Shown: positions 1 through 6,996, numbered from the stretch's first letter. The stretch: DNA of 7,030 bases from Phycisphaeraceae bacterium (GCA_020850375.1 JADZET010000423.1:1-7030); one strand, 5' to 3'. Notes: generated by a model not told the origin, from the letters alone. Numbers and translations: made by a program.

Positions 1-1394
1 ACCTGGCCGCCCTCCTCCGCCTGCTTCCCTGCACCATCCGCCGTCTTGGCCGCCTCGGCGCTCTTGCTCGCCACCTCCACCACGCTAGCGCTCATCTCCT
101 CGATCGCCGCCGACACCTGCTGCGTCTGCGCCGCCTGCTCCTTCATCCCCTGCGCCATCTCCTCGCTGCTCGCCGCAATCTCCGTCGCCGCGCTCGACAC
201 GTCACCCGCCGCCCCCGCCACCTGCGCGATGATGTCGTGAACCTTCTGAACGAACGTGTTGAACCACGTCCCGAGCTCGCCCAGCTCGTCCTTCCGGTCC
301 GCGTCCACGCGCTTGGTCAGGTCCCCCTCACCCTGCGCGATGTCCTTGAGCCGCTCGACCATCACGTGGATGCCCTTGGCGATCATCGCCGAGATCAGCA
401 GCCCGATCAGCACGCTGACGATCACGCCCGCGACCACCATCACCGTCGAGGCCATCTGCACCGCGCTCGCCGTCGACTGGCTCTTGCTCACCTCCGCGTG
501 GGCCGCCTCGCCGTTGGCGTCCGCGATCTCACGCAGCAACGCCAACGCCTGCCTCTGCCCCTCCGTCGCCTGGTTCAGGAACTGGTCCTCCGCCTCCTTC
601 ATCGCCGTCGCCGCGCTGTCCGCCACGTCCCGCAGGTCCCGTAAGTGGCTGAACACCTGCTCCGCCGACGGGGCCATCTGCGCGTCATAGACCTGCTTGG
701 CCTCGTCCATCTTCGCCTCACGGACCATCTTCTTCGTCTCGGCCACCGCCCGATGGAAGTGATTGTGAGGCTCACGTGCCGCCTCGATCGCCCGCATGAT
801 CTCCGGGTTGTCCGACTTGAACGACGCCATCCACTTCCCGAAGTTGCACACCGTCGAGTCCTCCCCGCCCTCATACGTCTTGCCGCTCAGCAGCATCCCC
901 TGCACCTTCGTCTGCGCCAGGTAGTGGTCCCCGCGGAAGGTCTCGAGGCTCTCACGCACCGCCGTCGGGTTCGACATCCCCAACGCGTCGAACTTCCTGC
1001 ACAGCTCCACCCCCTTCTCGTTCTCCGCCTTCACCGAATTCCACAACGCCGTGAACTGCTTCCACTGTTCCGCCTCCTCCGCCGACTTCGGGATCGCCTC
1101 GAACGCCTGGCACGCCTTGTCCAGACTCTCCCGCGCCTGAGCCAGGTTCCCGTACTGCCGCTGGTGCACCTCGTCCGGCAACCCCGGGATCAACAGCGTC
1201 CGCAGCGTCCCGCGGATGCTCTCGGCGCTCCGCCCGATCTCCAGCACGCTCGTCACGCTCGGCAGACGAACATCGCCGATCTCGTGGATGCTCCCGGTCG
1301 TCTTGGTCAGCCCCCAGTACCCCACGCCGCCCACCAGCGCGCAGATCGCCGACGTGCCCGCGAACGACGCAATGAGTTTGGTCCGAATCTTCAT
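1..1394 (-). CDS. Methyl-accepting chemotaxis protein with periplasmic CZB zinc-binding domain (3'-truncated by window edge)
   Basis: This is an inner-membrane chemoreceptor that should signal through CheW/CheA. The reading frame is open from the ATG to the left window edge, giving 464 full codons, with the C-terminus missing. Residues 7-29 form TM1, about 30-312 are periplasmic, 313-338 form TM2, about 339-391 are HAMP (DLTKRVDADRKDELGELG), and the signalling helices begin after that, with Glu pairs (SSEEMA, AIEEMS) typical of methylation regions. The early periplasmic part (RLPSVTSVLEIGRSAESIRG) looks like a four-helix-bundle MCP sensor. Residues about 150-220 match the CZB zinc-binding pattern: DHYLAQ (His157), CNFGKWM (Cys183) and EPHNHFH (His210, His214), so the expected ligands are three His and one Cys. 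CZB domains are best known at the cytoplasmic end of receptors such as TlpD; here the domain lies between the TM helices. The start is fixed by TTGGAGG five bases upstream. The gene is co-directional with cusA. MCP identity is very sure; the sensed signal (zinc, other metal or oxidant) is inferred. Confidence 0.95.
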   Translation of the reverse strand, partial: MKIRTKLIASFAGTSAICALVGGVGYWGLTKTTGSIHEIGDVRLPSVTSVLEIGRSAESIRGTLRTLLIPGLPDEVHQRQYGNLAQARESLDKACQAFEAIPKSAEEAEQWKQFTALWNSVKAENEKGVELCRKFDALGMSNPTAVRESLETFRGDHYLAQTKVQGMLLSGKTYEGGEDSTVCNFGKWMASFKSDNPEIMRAIEAAREPHNHFHRAVAETKKMVREAKMDEAKQVYDAQMAPSAEQVFSHLRDLRDVADSAATAMKEAEDQFLNQATEGQRQALALLREIADANGEAAHAEVSKSQSTASAVQMASTVMVVAGVIVSVLIGLLISAMIAKGIHVMVERLKDIAQGEGDLTKRVDADRKDELGELGTWFNTFVQKVHDIIAQVAGAAGDVSSAATEIAASSEEMAQGMKEQAAQTQQVSAAIEEMSASVVEVASKSAEAAKTADGAGKQAEEGGQ

Positions 1395-1399
1395 GATGG

Positions 1400-1406
1400 C
1401 CTCCAA
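1400..1406 (-). promoter_or_regulatory. Ribosome binding site of the MCP gene
   Basis: TTGGAGG on the minus strand lies five bases before the ATG at 1392-1394. It is the strongest Shine-Dalgarno match in the window and fixes the receptor's start. An earlier ATG 17 bases upstream is out of frame. Confidence 0.8.
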
Positions 1407-1451
1407 TGCATGAACCTGGGGTCTGAACGGTCGGGCTTGATGCACGATGGT

Positions 1452-1483
1452 CGAATCGCGCCGAATCACGACGGATGCGGCGC
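1452..1483. repeat. Iterated 10-base repeats with an overlapping inverted repeat upstream of the MCP gene
   Basis: On the plus strand CGAATCGCG (1452-1460) is followed after one base by CGAATCACG (1462-1470), then by a weaker third copy CGGATGCGG (1472-1480), at an exact 10-base period. GCGCCG (1458-1463) and CGGCGC (1478-1483) form a perfect 6-bp inverted repeat with a 14-base loop. The block lies about 58-89 bases before the receptor start codon. No T-tract follows on the minus strand, so it does not read as a rho-independent terminator. Repeats one helical turn apart could be an operator; that is inference, and chance is possible in GC-rich DNA. Confidence 0.35.
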
Positions 1484-1548
1484 ACAACACCTGTCAGTCC
1501 CTATTCCCATCGTTCTTGTCCGACGCGCGCTTTAGGATCTAACTCTTT

Positions 1549-4500
1549 TCAGGCCGCCGTCCGAAACCCCCCGTGCGCCACCCACTTCGCCAGATAGAAA
1601 ATCACCGGGTAGATCAGAAGCTCCAACAAGAAGCTCGTCGCCAGCCCCCCGATCATCGGCGCCGCCAGCCGCCGCATCGTGTCCGCCCCCGCCCCGTCCG
1701 CCCACAGCAGCGGCACCAGCCCGATAAAAGTCGTCGCCACCGTCATCGTCTTGGGCCGGATCCGCATCACCGCCCCGTCGTGCACCGCACGCCACAACTC
1801 CTCCCCGCTCCGCATCCTCCCCTCACCCTTGAAACGCTCATAGCTGTTATCCAGGTACAGCAACATCACCAGCCCCGTCTCCGCGTCCAGCCCCGCCAAC
1901 GCGATCACCCCCACCCACACCGCCAGCGACAGCTCATAGTCCAGCCACCACAAGAACCACATCGCCCCCACCAGACTGAACGGCATCGCCAGGCACACGA
2001 TCGCCACCCGCAGCCAACTGTGCGTCGCCAGGTACAGCAGCACCAGGATCGCCGCCAGCGCCAACGGCACCGCCACCATCAGCCTCTGCCTCGCCTCCTG
2101 CATGTACTGATACTGACCCGACCACACCACGCTGTACCCCGCCGGCAGCTTCACGCTCTCCGCCACCGCCTTCTGTGCATTGGACACAAACGTCCCCACG
2201 TCCAGACCCGCGATGTCCACGTACACCCAGCTCGTCAGCCGCGCATTCTCGCTCTTGACCATGTCCGGCCCAGGATGCACCTCAAACCGCGCCACCTGCG
2301 CCAACGGCACCTGCGCCCCCCCCGGCGTCATCACCAGCGCCTGCCCGATCCGACCCACGTCCTCCCGCAATTCCTGCGGATAACGCAGATTGATCGGGTA
2401 CCGCTGCAGCCCCTCCACCGTCGACCCGATGTTCATCCCCCCCATCGCCGCCGCGATCACCTCCTGCACCGCCGCCATCTGCAATCCATACCTCGCCATC
2501 GCCTCCCGATCCACCACGATGTCCAGGTACGTCCCCCCCACGCTCTTCTCCGCGTATGCGCTCGTCGTATACGGCCCCGTCCCCTCCGACGTCCGGATCA
2601 CCTGCGCGATCTGCTGCGCCAGCTCCGCCAGCACCCCCAGGTCCGGCCCCATCACCTTCACCCCCACCGGCGTCTTGATCCCCGTCGACAGCATGTCGAT
2701 CCGCGTCCGGATCGGCATCGTCCATGAATTCGTCAGCCCCGGGATCTGCAACACATCATTCAGCCCCGGCACGCGCACATGGTTCGTTCCGGGCAATTCG
2801 TACCCATACACCAGCTCCTCCTGCGTGATCACCCGCTCCGTCGCCCACACCCACGACAGCGGCCCCCGCAGAATCCCCGGCCAATCGCTGAAAAACCGCT
2901 CCACCGGCACCCGCCGCCACTGCGACTTGTCGCGCCGCAGCATCACCGTCGTCTCAAACATGTTCAGCGGCGCCGGGTCCGTCGCCGACTCCGCCGCTCC
3001 CGCCTTCCCGAACACCGACTCGACCTCCGGGAACTGACGGATCATCCTGTCCGTCTGCTGCAACAACTCCCTCGCCTTGTCCGCGCTCAGACCCGGGTCC
3101 GTCGTCGGCATGTACAGCAAATCCCCCTCCTCCAACGGCGGCATGAACTCACTTCCAAGCTGGCTCAGCGGCCACAGCGCGCTCACCATCGCCGCCACGG
3201 CTAATCCCAGCGTCAGCCACTTGAACCTCATCACCAGCACAAATGCCGGGTGATACACCCGCTGCAAGAACCGCGAGATCGGGCTCGCCTGCTCATGGAT
3301 GATCTTCTGCGGGATCAAGAGCATCCCCATCAGCACCGCCCAACCGATCACGATCGCCCACCGATACGCCTCGAATTCCCCCAGCGGCGCCCACACCAAC
3401 ACCACCGCCGGGATCACCATCGCCCCCAGCGTCACCCACAGCGTCCTGACCCACCCCCACCCTCTCGGCAGCACCCGCGACGTGATTAGGAACGTCATCA
3501 GCACCGGAATGATCGTCACCGCCAAAAACGCCGCCGCCGCCATCGCGAACGTCTTGGTGTACGCCAACGGCTTGAACAACCGCCCCGACTGCTCCCCCAG
3601 CACAAACACCGGCATAAAGCTCACCGTGATGATCAGCAAGCTGAAGAACAAACTCGGCCCCACCTCCTGCGCCGCCTCAATGATCAGCTTCCTCCGCTGC
3701 GCCCCCGGAATAAACGCGTCCTCACCCGCCCCGTGCCTCCGCTCCTCCTCCCGGTCCAGATGCTTGTGCGCGTTCTCCACCATCACGATCGAGCTGTCCA
3801 CCATCACCCCGATCGCGATAGCGATCCCCCCCAGGCTCATCACGTTCGCGTTGATCCCCAGCAGGTGCATCGCCAGCAAACTCACCAGCACCCCCGTCGG
3901 CACCACGAACACCGCCACCAGTTCGCTCCGCGCGTGCAGCAGAAAAACAATGCACACCAACGCCACCACCGTGATCTCCGTGAACAGCGAATGCCGCAGC
4001 GTCCCCACCGCCCGGTCGATCAGATCGCTCCGGTCATACGCCACCTCCACTCCCACACCCGGAGGCAACCCCTCCGAAAGCGACGCCATCTTCTCCTTCA
4101 CCGACGCGATCGTCGCCCGCGCGTTCTCCCCGAACCGCATCACGATCACCCCGCCGACGACCTCCCCTTCCCCGTTCCAGTCCGCGATCCCCCGCCTCAT
4201 CTCCGGCCCGACCCGCACCATCGCCACGCTCGACAAATACACCGGCGACCCCTCCTTGCTCACCCCCACCGCGATGTGCTCGAGGTCCTCGACCACCTTC
4301 CTCGTCCGCACCTCCTCCACCGACTCCCCGCGTTGTCCGGCCGCCTTGACCTCCTCGTCCGTCAACGTCCCGAGATACCCCCGCCCACGGATCATCAACT
4401 CCCGCTCCCCCTGCTCGATCACCGCCCCCCCCACGTCCGCGTTCGACCGCCTGATCGCCTCCTCCACGTCCATCAGCCCCAGGTCGAACGCCTGCAACTT

Positions 4501-5244
4501 CGCCGGGTCCACCACCACCTGATACTGCTTGACGAACCCCCCCACGCTCGCCACCTCGCTCACCCCCGGCAGCGCCGCCAATTCATACCTCAAATACCAG
4601 TCCTGCAACCCTCGCAGGTCCGACAGGTCCTGCCCCGGCTCCGCCAGCGTCTCCCCATCCAGCGGGCACGTCTCCCTCCCCGCGAAAACCCGCTGACGCA
4701 CCAGCCGCCCCCGCGCCTCCTCCGGCCCCTCCTCCCGCGACGCATACCACGTGTCGTTCACCGCGTCATGCCACAGCCCGTTCGGATGCTTTGCGCAATA
4801 CCTCCCCGTCACCAGCGCATACTGATACACCCACCCCACCCCCGTCGCGTCCGGCCCAAGCTGCGGCGTCACCCCCCCCGGAAGCCGCGAGGAAACAAAA
4901 CTCAACTGCTCCAGCACCCGGCTGCGCGCCCAGTAGAGATCCGTCCCGTCCTCAAAAATGATGTAGACATAGCTCACCCCGAACAGGCTGATCCCCCGCA
5001 CGTCCCGCGCGTAAGGCACCGACAGCATGCTCGTCGTCAGCGGGTACGTCACCTGATCCTCGACGATCTGCGGCGCCTGCCCCGCGTACTCCGTCCGGAT
5101 GATCACCTGCACGTCCGACAGGTCCGGGATCGCGTCGACCTTGATGTGCGTCGCCGCCCACAGCCCCCCCACGACCACCACCACGGTCATGAGGATCACC
5201 ATCGTCCCGTGCTCCACGCACCATGCGATGAGCCTGCCGATCAT
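1549..5244 (-). CDS. cusA: CusA-type heavy-metal efflux RND pump, enlarged (1231 aa)
   Basis: This is the inner-membrane proton-driven pump of a tripartite Cu(I)/Ag(I) exporter. By comparison with E. coli CusA from memory, the metal-binding methionine triad is present (Met712 in LLYMPTT, Met762 in APLNMFETT, Met851 in RIDMLSTG). So are the relay methionines (469, 481, 488, 568, 583, 1190, and 349) and the proton-path residues Asp483, Glu1122 and Lys1165. The partner of Met349 (E. coli Met755) is Asn938, with Met937 beside it. Retention of these methionines favours copper/silver over CzcA-type zinc/cobalt export. The protein is about 184 residues longer than the roughly 1047 of E. coli CusA. 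Insertions fall at about 146-205 (Cys/His-rich, periplasmic), 293-315 (charged), 596-650 (two hydrophobic segments) and 771-835 (between the second and third triad Met). The ATG overlaps the cusB stop (ATGA), with AAAGG nine bases upstream (5254-5258), so translation is coupled to cusB. No frameshift is seen and the C-terminus is complete (TGA at 1549-1551). Confidence 0.96.
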   Translation of the reverse strand: MIGRLIAWCVEHGTMVILMTVVVVVGGLWAATHIKVDAIPDLSDVQVIIRTEYAGQAPQIVEDQVTYPLTTSMLSVPYARDVRGISLFGVSYVYIIFEDGTDLYWARSRVLEQLSFVSSRLPGGVTPQLGPDATGVGWVYQYALVTGRYCAKHPNGLWHDAVNDTWYASREEGPEEARGRLVRQRVFAGRETCPLDGETLAEPGQDLSDLRGLQDWYLRYELAALPGVSEVASVGGFVKQYQVVVDPAKLQAFDLGLMDVEEAIRRSNADVGGAVIEQGERELMIRGRGYLGTLTDEEVKAAGQRGESVEEVRTRKVVEDLEHIAVGVSKEGSPVYLSSVAMVRVGPEMRRGIADWNGEGEVVGGVIVMRFGENARATIASVKEKMASLSEGLPPGVGVEVAYDRSDLIDRAVGTLRHSLFTEITVVALVCIVFLLHARSELVAVFVVPTGVLVSLLAMHLLGINANVMSLGGIAIAIGVMVDSSIVMVENAHKHLDREEERRHGAGEDAFIPGAQRRKLIIEAAQEVGPSLFFSLLIITVSFMPVFVLGEQSGRLFKPLAYTKTFAMAAAAFLAVTIIPVLMTFLITSRVLPRGWGWVRTLWVTLGAMVIPAVVLVWAPLGEFEAYRWAIVIGWAVLMGMLLIPQKIIHEQASPISRFLQRVYHPAFVLVMRFKWLTLGLAVAAMVSALWPLSQLGSEFMPPLEEGDLLYMPTTDPGLSADKARELLQQTDRMIRQFPEVESVFGKAGAAESATDPAPLNMFETTVMLRRDKSQWRRVPVERFFSDWPGILRGPLSWVWATERVITQEELVYGYELPGTNHVRVPGLNDVLQIPGLTNSWTMPIRTRIDMLSTGIKTPVGVKVMGPDLGVLAELAQQIAQVIRTSEGTGPYTTSAYAEKSVGGTYLDIVVDREAMARYGLQMAAVQEVIAAAMGGMNIGSTVEGLQRYPINLRYPQELREDVGRIGQALVMTPGGAQVPLAQVARFEVHPGPDMVKSENARLTSWVYVDIAGLDVGTFVSNAQKAVAESVKLPAGYSVVWSGQYQYMQEARQRLMVAVPLALAAILVLLYLATHSWLRVAIVCLAMPFSLVGAMWFLWWLDYELSLAVWVGVIALAGLDAETGLVMLLYLDNSYERFKGEGRMRSGEELWRAVHDGAVMRIRPKTMTVATTFIGLVPLLWADGAGADTMRRLAAPMIGGLATSFLLELLIYPVIFYLAKWVAHGGFRTAA
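5241..5244 (-). other. ATGA stop/start overlap coupling cusB to cusA
   Basis: On the minus strand ATGA contains the cusA ATG (5242-5244) and the cusB TGA (5241-5243). This four-base overlap is a common sign of co-transcription and translational coupling, which suits an adaptor and pump needed in fixed proportion. Confidence 0.9.
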
Positions 5245-6989
5245 TGCGCACCGCCTTTCACGTCGCTCGCCATCGCCGGCAGCCCCTCGCGCCTGTCAAA
5301 GCACCCGAGCATCGACGCCCCGAAGTACGGATTCCTCACCGCCCCCGCCGCCTGCACCCACACCGTCCCCCCCTGACCCTCCCGGTACATCGGGCAGTGC
5401 AGCTCCTCCACCGCCGACGGAGCCCCAATCACTCGAATCAGCCGCCCCATCGCGATGCTCATGTCCGCATACCTCAGCCGCGCCTCTTCGATGTCCTGCG
5501 TCCCGACCAGCTCCAGCGCCTTGCCCCGCACCGTCGCCGCCTCCTCATGCTCATGCCAGAAATGCTCCCGCCCCTCCACCGGCTCACCGAGCAGCCGATC
5601 CACCGCCCGCGCCACCTTCCGCCCGTCCGCGTCGATCCCCTCCGTCCTGTCCCCCGCCAACGCCTCCCCGATCGCCAGATACCCCCCCAACACCTCGCCC
5701 CACGCCTCCCTCCCCGCCTCACTCAACCCCGCCAACTCCCCTTCCTCCAAGCCGGGGCGCAAGCCCCGGGTCTCCTCCTCCGTCGCCAGCCCCCCCCGGA
5801 TCATCTTCGCCAACGCCGACCTTACATTCGCCTCCGAGTCCAGCAGAAACTGCCCGCTCGTCACCACCTTCTCACCCACCTTCACCCCCTCGAGCACCTG
5901 CACCATCCCCCCCTCGCTCGCCACGCCCAATCTCACCTCCCGAGGATCAAACTTCCCCTCCCCCTCGCTGACGTACACCACCTGCCTCACCCCCGTGTCC
6001 AGCACCGCCGAACCCGGGATCAGCACCCGATCCTCCGCCAGCGTGCTCCGAAGCTCCACCGTCACGAACATCCCGGGCTTGAGCCGCGGATTCGCCGGGT
6101 CGGGGTTCGTCGCCACCACCCGCGCCATCACCTGACGCATCATCACGTCCACCGACGGATAGATCGCCGCGATCTCCCCCTCGACCTCCACCCCCGGCTC
6201 GTACGTCAGCGTCATCACCACCTTCTGCCCCACCCGCACGAACGGCAGCTGGTGCTCGTACAGCGTCACCATCACCCACACCTGCGACAGGTCCGCCACC
6301 TGCGCGATCACATCGCCCTCCCCGATCCACTGCCCCGTCTTCCGCTCCAGGTCCAGCAGGAACCCCTTCGCCGGCGACGACACCGTGAACGTCCAAGGCG
6401 TCTTCTCCGCCCGCGCCATCACCTCGATCTGCTCCTCGCTCACCCCCAGGATCCGCAGCTTCGACCGCGCCGCCCCCCCGGAAGTATTCCCCCCCCGCTC
6501 CGCCGCCCGCAACTCCCCCGCCGCCGCGATCACCGCCGGGCTGTGAAACTCCACGATCGTCGAACCCTTCTCCACCACGCTCCCCAGGCAGCACGCCGCG
6601 CTGAGCGTCTCGATGTATCCCCCCGCCCGCGCCGTCACCTCGAACAACCGGTTCTCGTCATACGTCACCGACCCCACCGTCCGGATCGCCCGCGTCACCG
6701 GCCCGCTCACCGCCTCCGCCACCCGAACCCCGATGTTCTGCACCACCACCGGGTCGATGGTTAACTCCCCCGTCAGCTTCGACGGGTCCAACGGCGTCAG
6801 CTCCATGTGACAGATCGGGCACAGCCCCGGCCGAGGCTGGATCACCCACGGGTGCATCCCGCACGAGTAATACGTCGCCGCCGCGCTCGCCTGCTGCGAG
6901 TCCGACCCCCCGCAACCGCTCAGCCACGCGCTCGCCCCCGCCAGCATCACCCACGCCGCCGCCGTCCAGACCATCGCCCGCTTCTTCAT
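5241..6989 (-). CDS. cusB: CusB-type periplasmic adaptor lipoprotein with N-terminal HMBD and C-terminal DUF3347 domain
   Basis: This membrane-fusion protein links the CusA pump to an outer-membrane channel and should hand Cu(I)/Ag(I) to the pump. Numbering is from the ATG at 6987-6989 (582 aa). Residues 1-25 are a signal peptide ending in lipobox LSGC (lipidated Cys26). Residues about 40-67 are a heavy-metal-binding domain with SCGMHP and CPICHMEL (Cys43, His46, Cys57, Cys60, Met62). The HlyD/CusB core follows: lipoyl halves at about 103-156 and 199-257, a short helical hairpin between them, beta-barrel and membrane-proximal domain to about 382, closing with FLLDSEAN. A low-complexity linker leads to a DUF3347 domain (about 423-575) with HCPMY (Cys532, Met534) and NPYFGASMLGC (Met560, Cys563). 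A Cys133-Cys134 pair sits in the first lipoyl half. The ATG is chosen for GGGAG seven bases upstream and a normal Lys-rich signal peptide. A GTG at 7011-7013 would add eight residues (590 aa), and an ATG at 6993-6995 lies too close to the same site. Confidence 0.95.
   Translation of the reverse strand: MKKRAMVWTAAAWVMLAGASAWLSGCGGSDSQQASAAATYYSCGMHPWVIQPRPGLCPICHMELTPLDPSKLTGELTIDPVVVQNIGVRVAEAVSGPVTRAIRTVGSVTYDENRLFEVTARAGGYIETLSAACCLGSVVEKGSTIVEFHSPAVIAAAGELRAAERGGNTSGGAARSKLRILGVSEEQIEVMARAEKTPWTFTVSSPAKGFLLDLERKTGQWIGEGDVIAQVADLSQVWVMVTLYEHQLPFVRVGQKVVMTLTYEPGVEVEGEIAAIYPSVDVMMRQVMARVVATNPDPANPRLKPGMFVTVELRSTLAEDRVLIPGSAVLDTGVRQVVYVSEGEGKFDPREVRLGVASEGGMVQVLEGVKVGEKVVTSGQFLLDSEANVRSALAKMIRGGLATEEETRGLRPGLEEGELAGLSEAGREAWGEVLGGYLAIGEALAGDRTEGIDADGRKVARAVDRLLGEPVEGREHFWHEHEEAATVRGKALELVGTQDIEEARLRYADMSIAMGRLIRVIGAPSAVEELHCPMYREGQGGTVWVQAAGAVRNPYFGASMLGCFDRREGLPAMASDVKGGAQ
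5752..5769. repeat. Perfect GC-rich palindrome with GCAA loop inside cusB (REP-like)
   Basis: CCGGGGC (5752-5758) and GCCCCGG (5763-5769) are perfect inverted repeats of 7 bp around a GCAA tetraloop (TTGC on the coding strand). They lie in the part of cusB that codes for the linker between the HlyD core and DUF3347 (about residues 407-413, RGLRPG). The form resembles dispersed palindromic repeats of GC-rich bacteria, including planctomycetes as I remember them. The palindrome is seen directly; membership in a repeat family is inferred. Confidence 0.5.
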
Positions 6990-6996
6990 GACCATG

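Noticed and set aside
1458..1483. Terminator after cusA formed by the GCGCCG/CGGCGC inverted repeat
   Set aside because: The stem is only 6 bp with a 14-base loop, and no run of T follows on the minus strand.
952..1485. Minus-strand open frame overlapping the MCP start region
   Set aside because: It is in another frame from the receptor, is Gly/Arg/Asp-rich, and has no recognisable motif or good ribosome binding site.
645..1535. Plus-strand open frame across the MCP gene and the intergenic gap
   Set aside because: Low-complexity Arg/Leu/His translation; the opposite strand encodes TM helices, CZB and HAMP in one continuous frame.
1549..5244. CzcA-type zinc/cobalt/cadmium pump instead of CusA
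   Set aside because: All three methionines of the CusA triad and nearly all relay methionines are present, which favours monovalent copper/silver. Broader specificity cannot be excluded from sequence alone.
3733..5376. Long plus-strand open frame (547 codons) opposite cusA
   Set aside because: The translation is dominated by His, Arg, Pro and Leu with no domain, as expected for the complement of a GC-rich gene. The minus strand encodes clear CusA motifs throughout.
5244..6764. Long plus-strand open frame (506 codons) opposite cusB
   Set aside because: Same Arg/His/Pro-rich shadow composition. The opposite strand carries the lipobox, HMBD, HlyD core and DUF3347.
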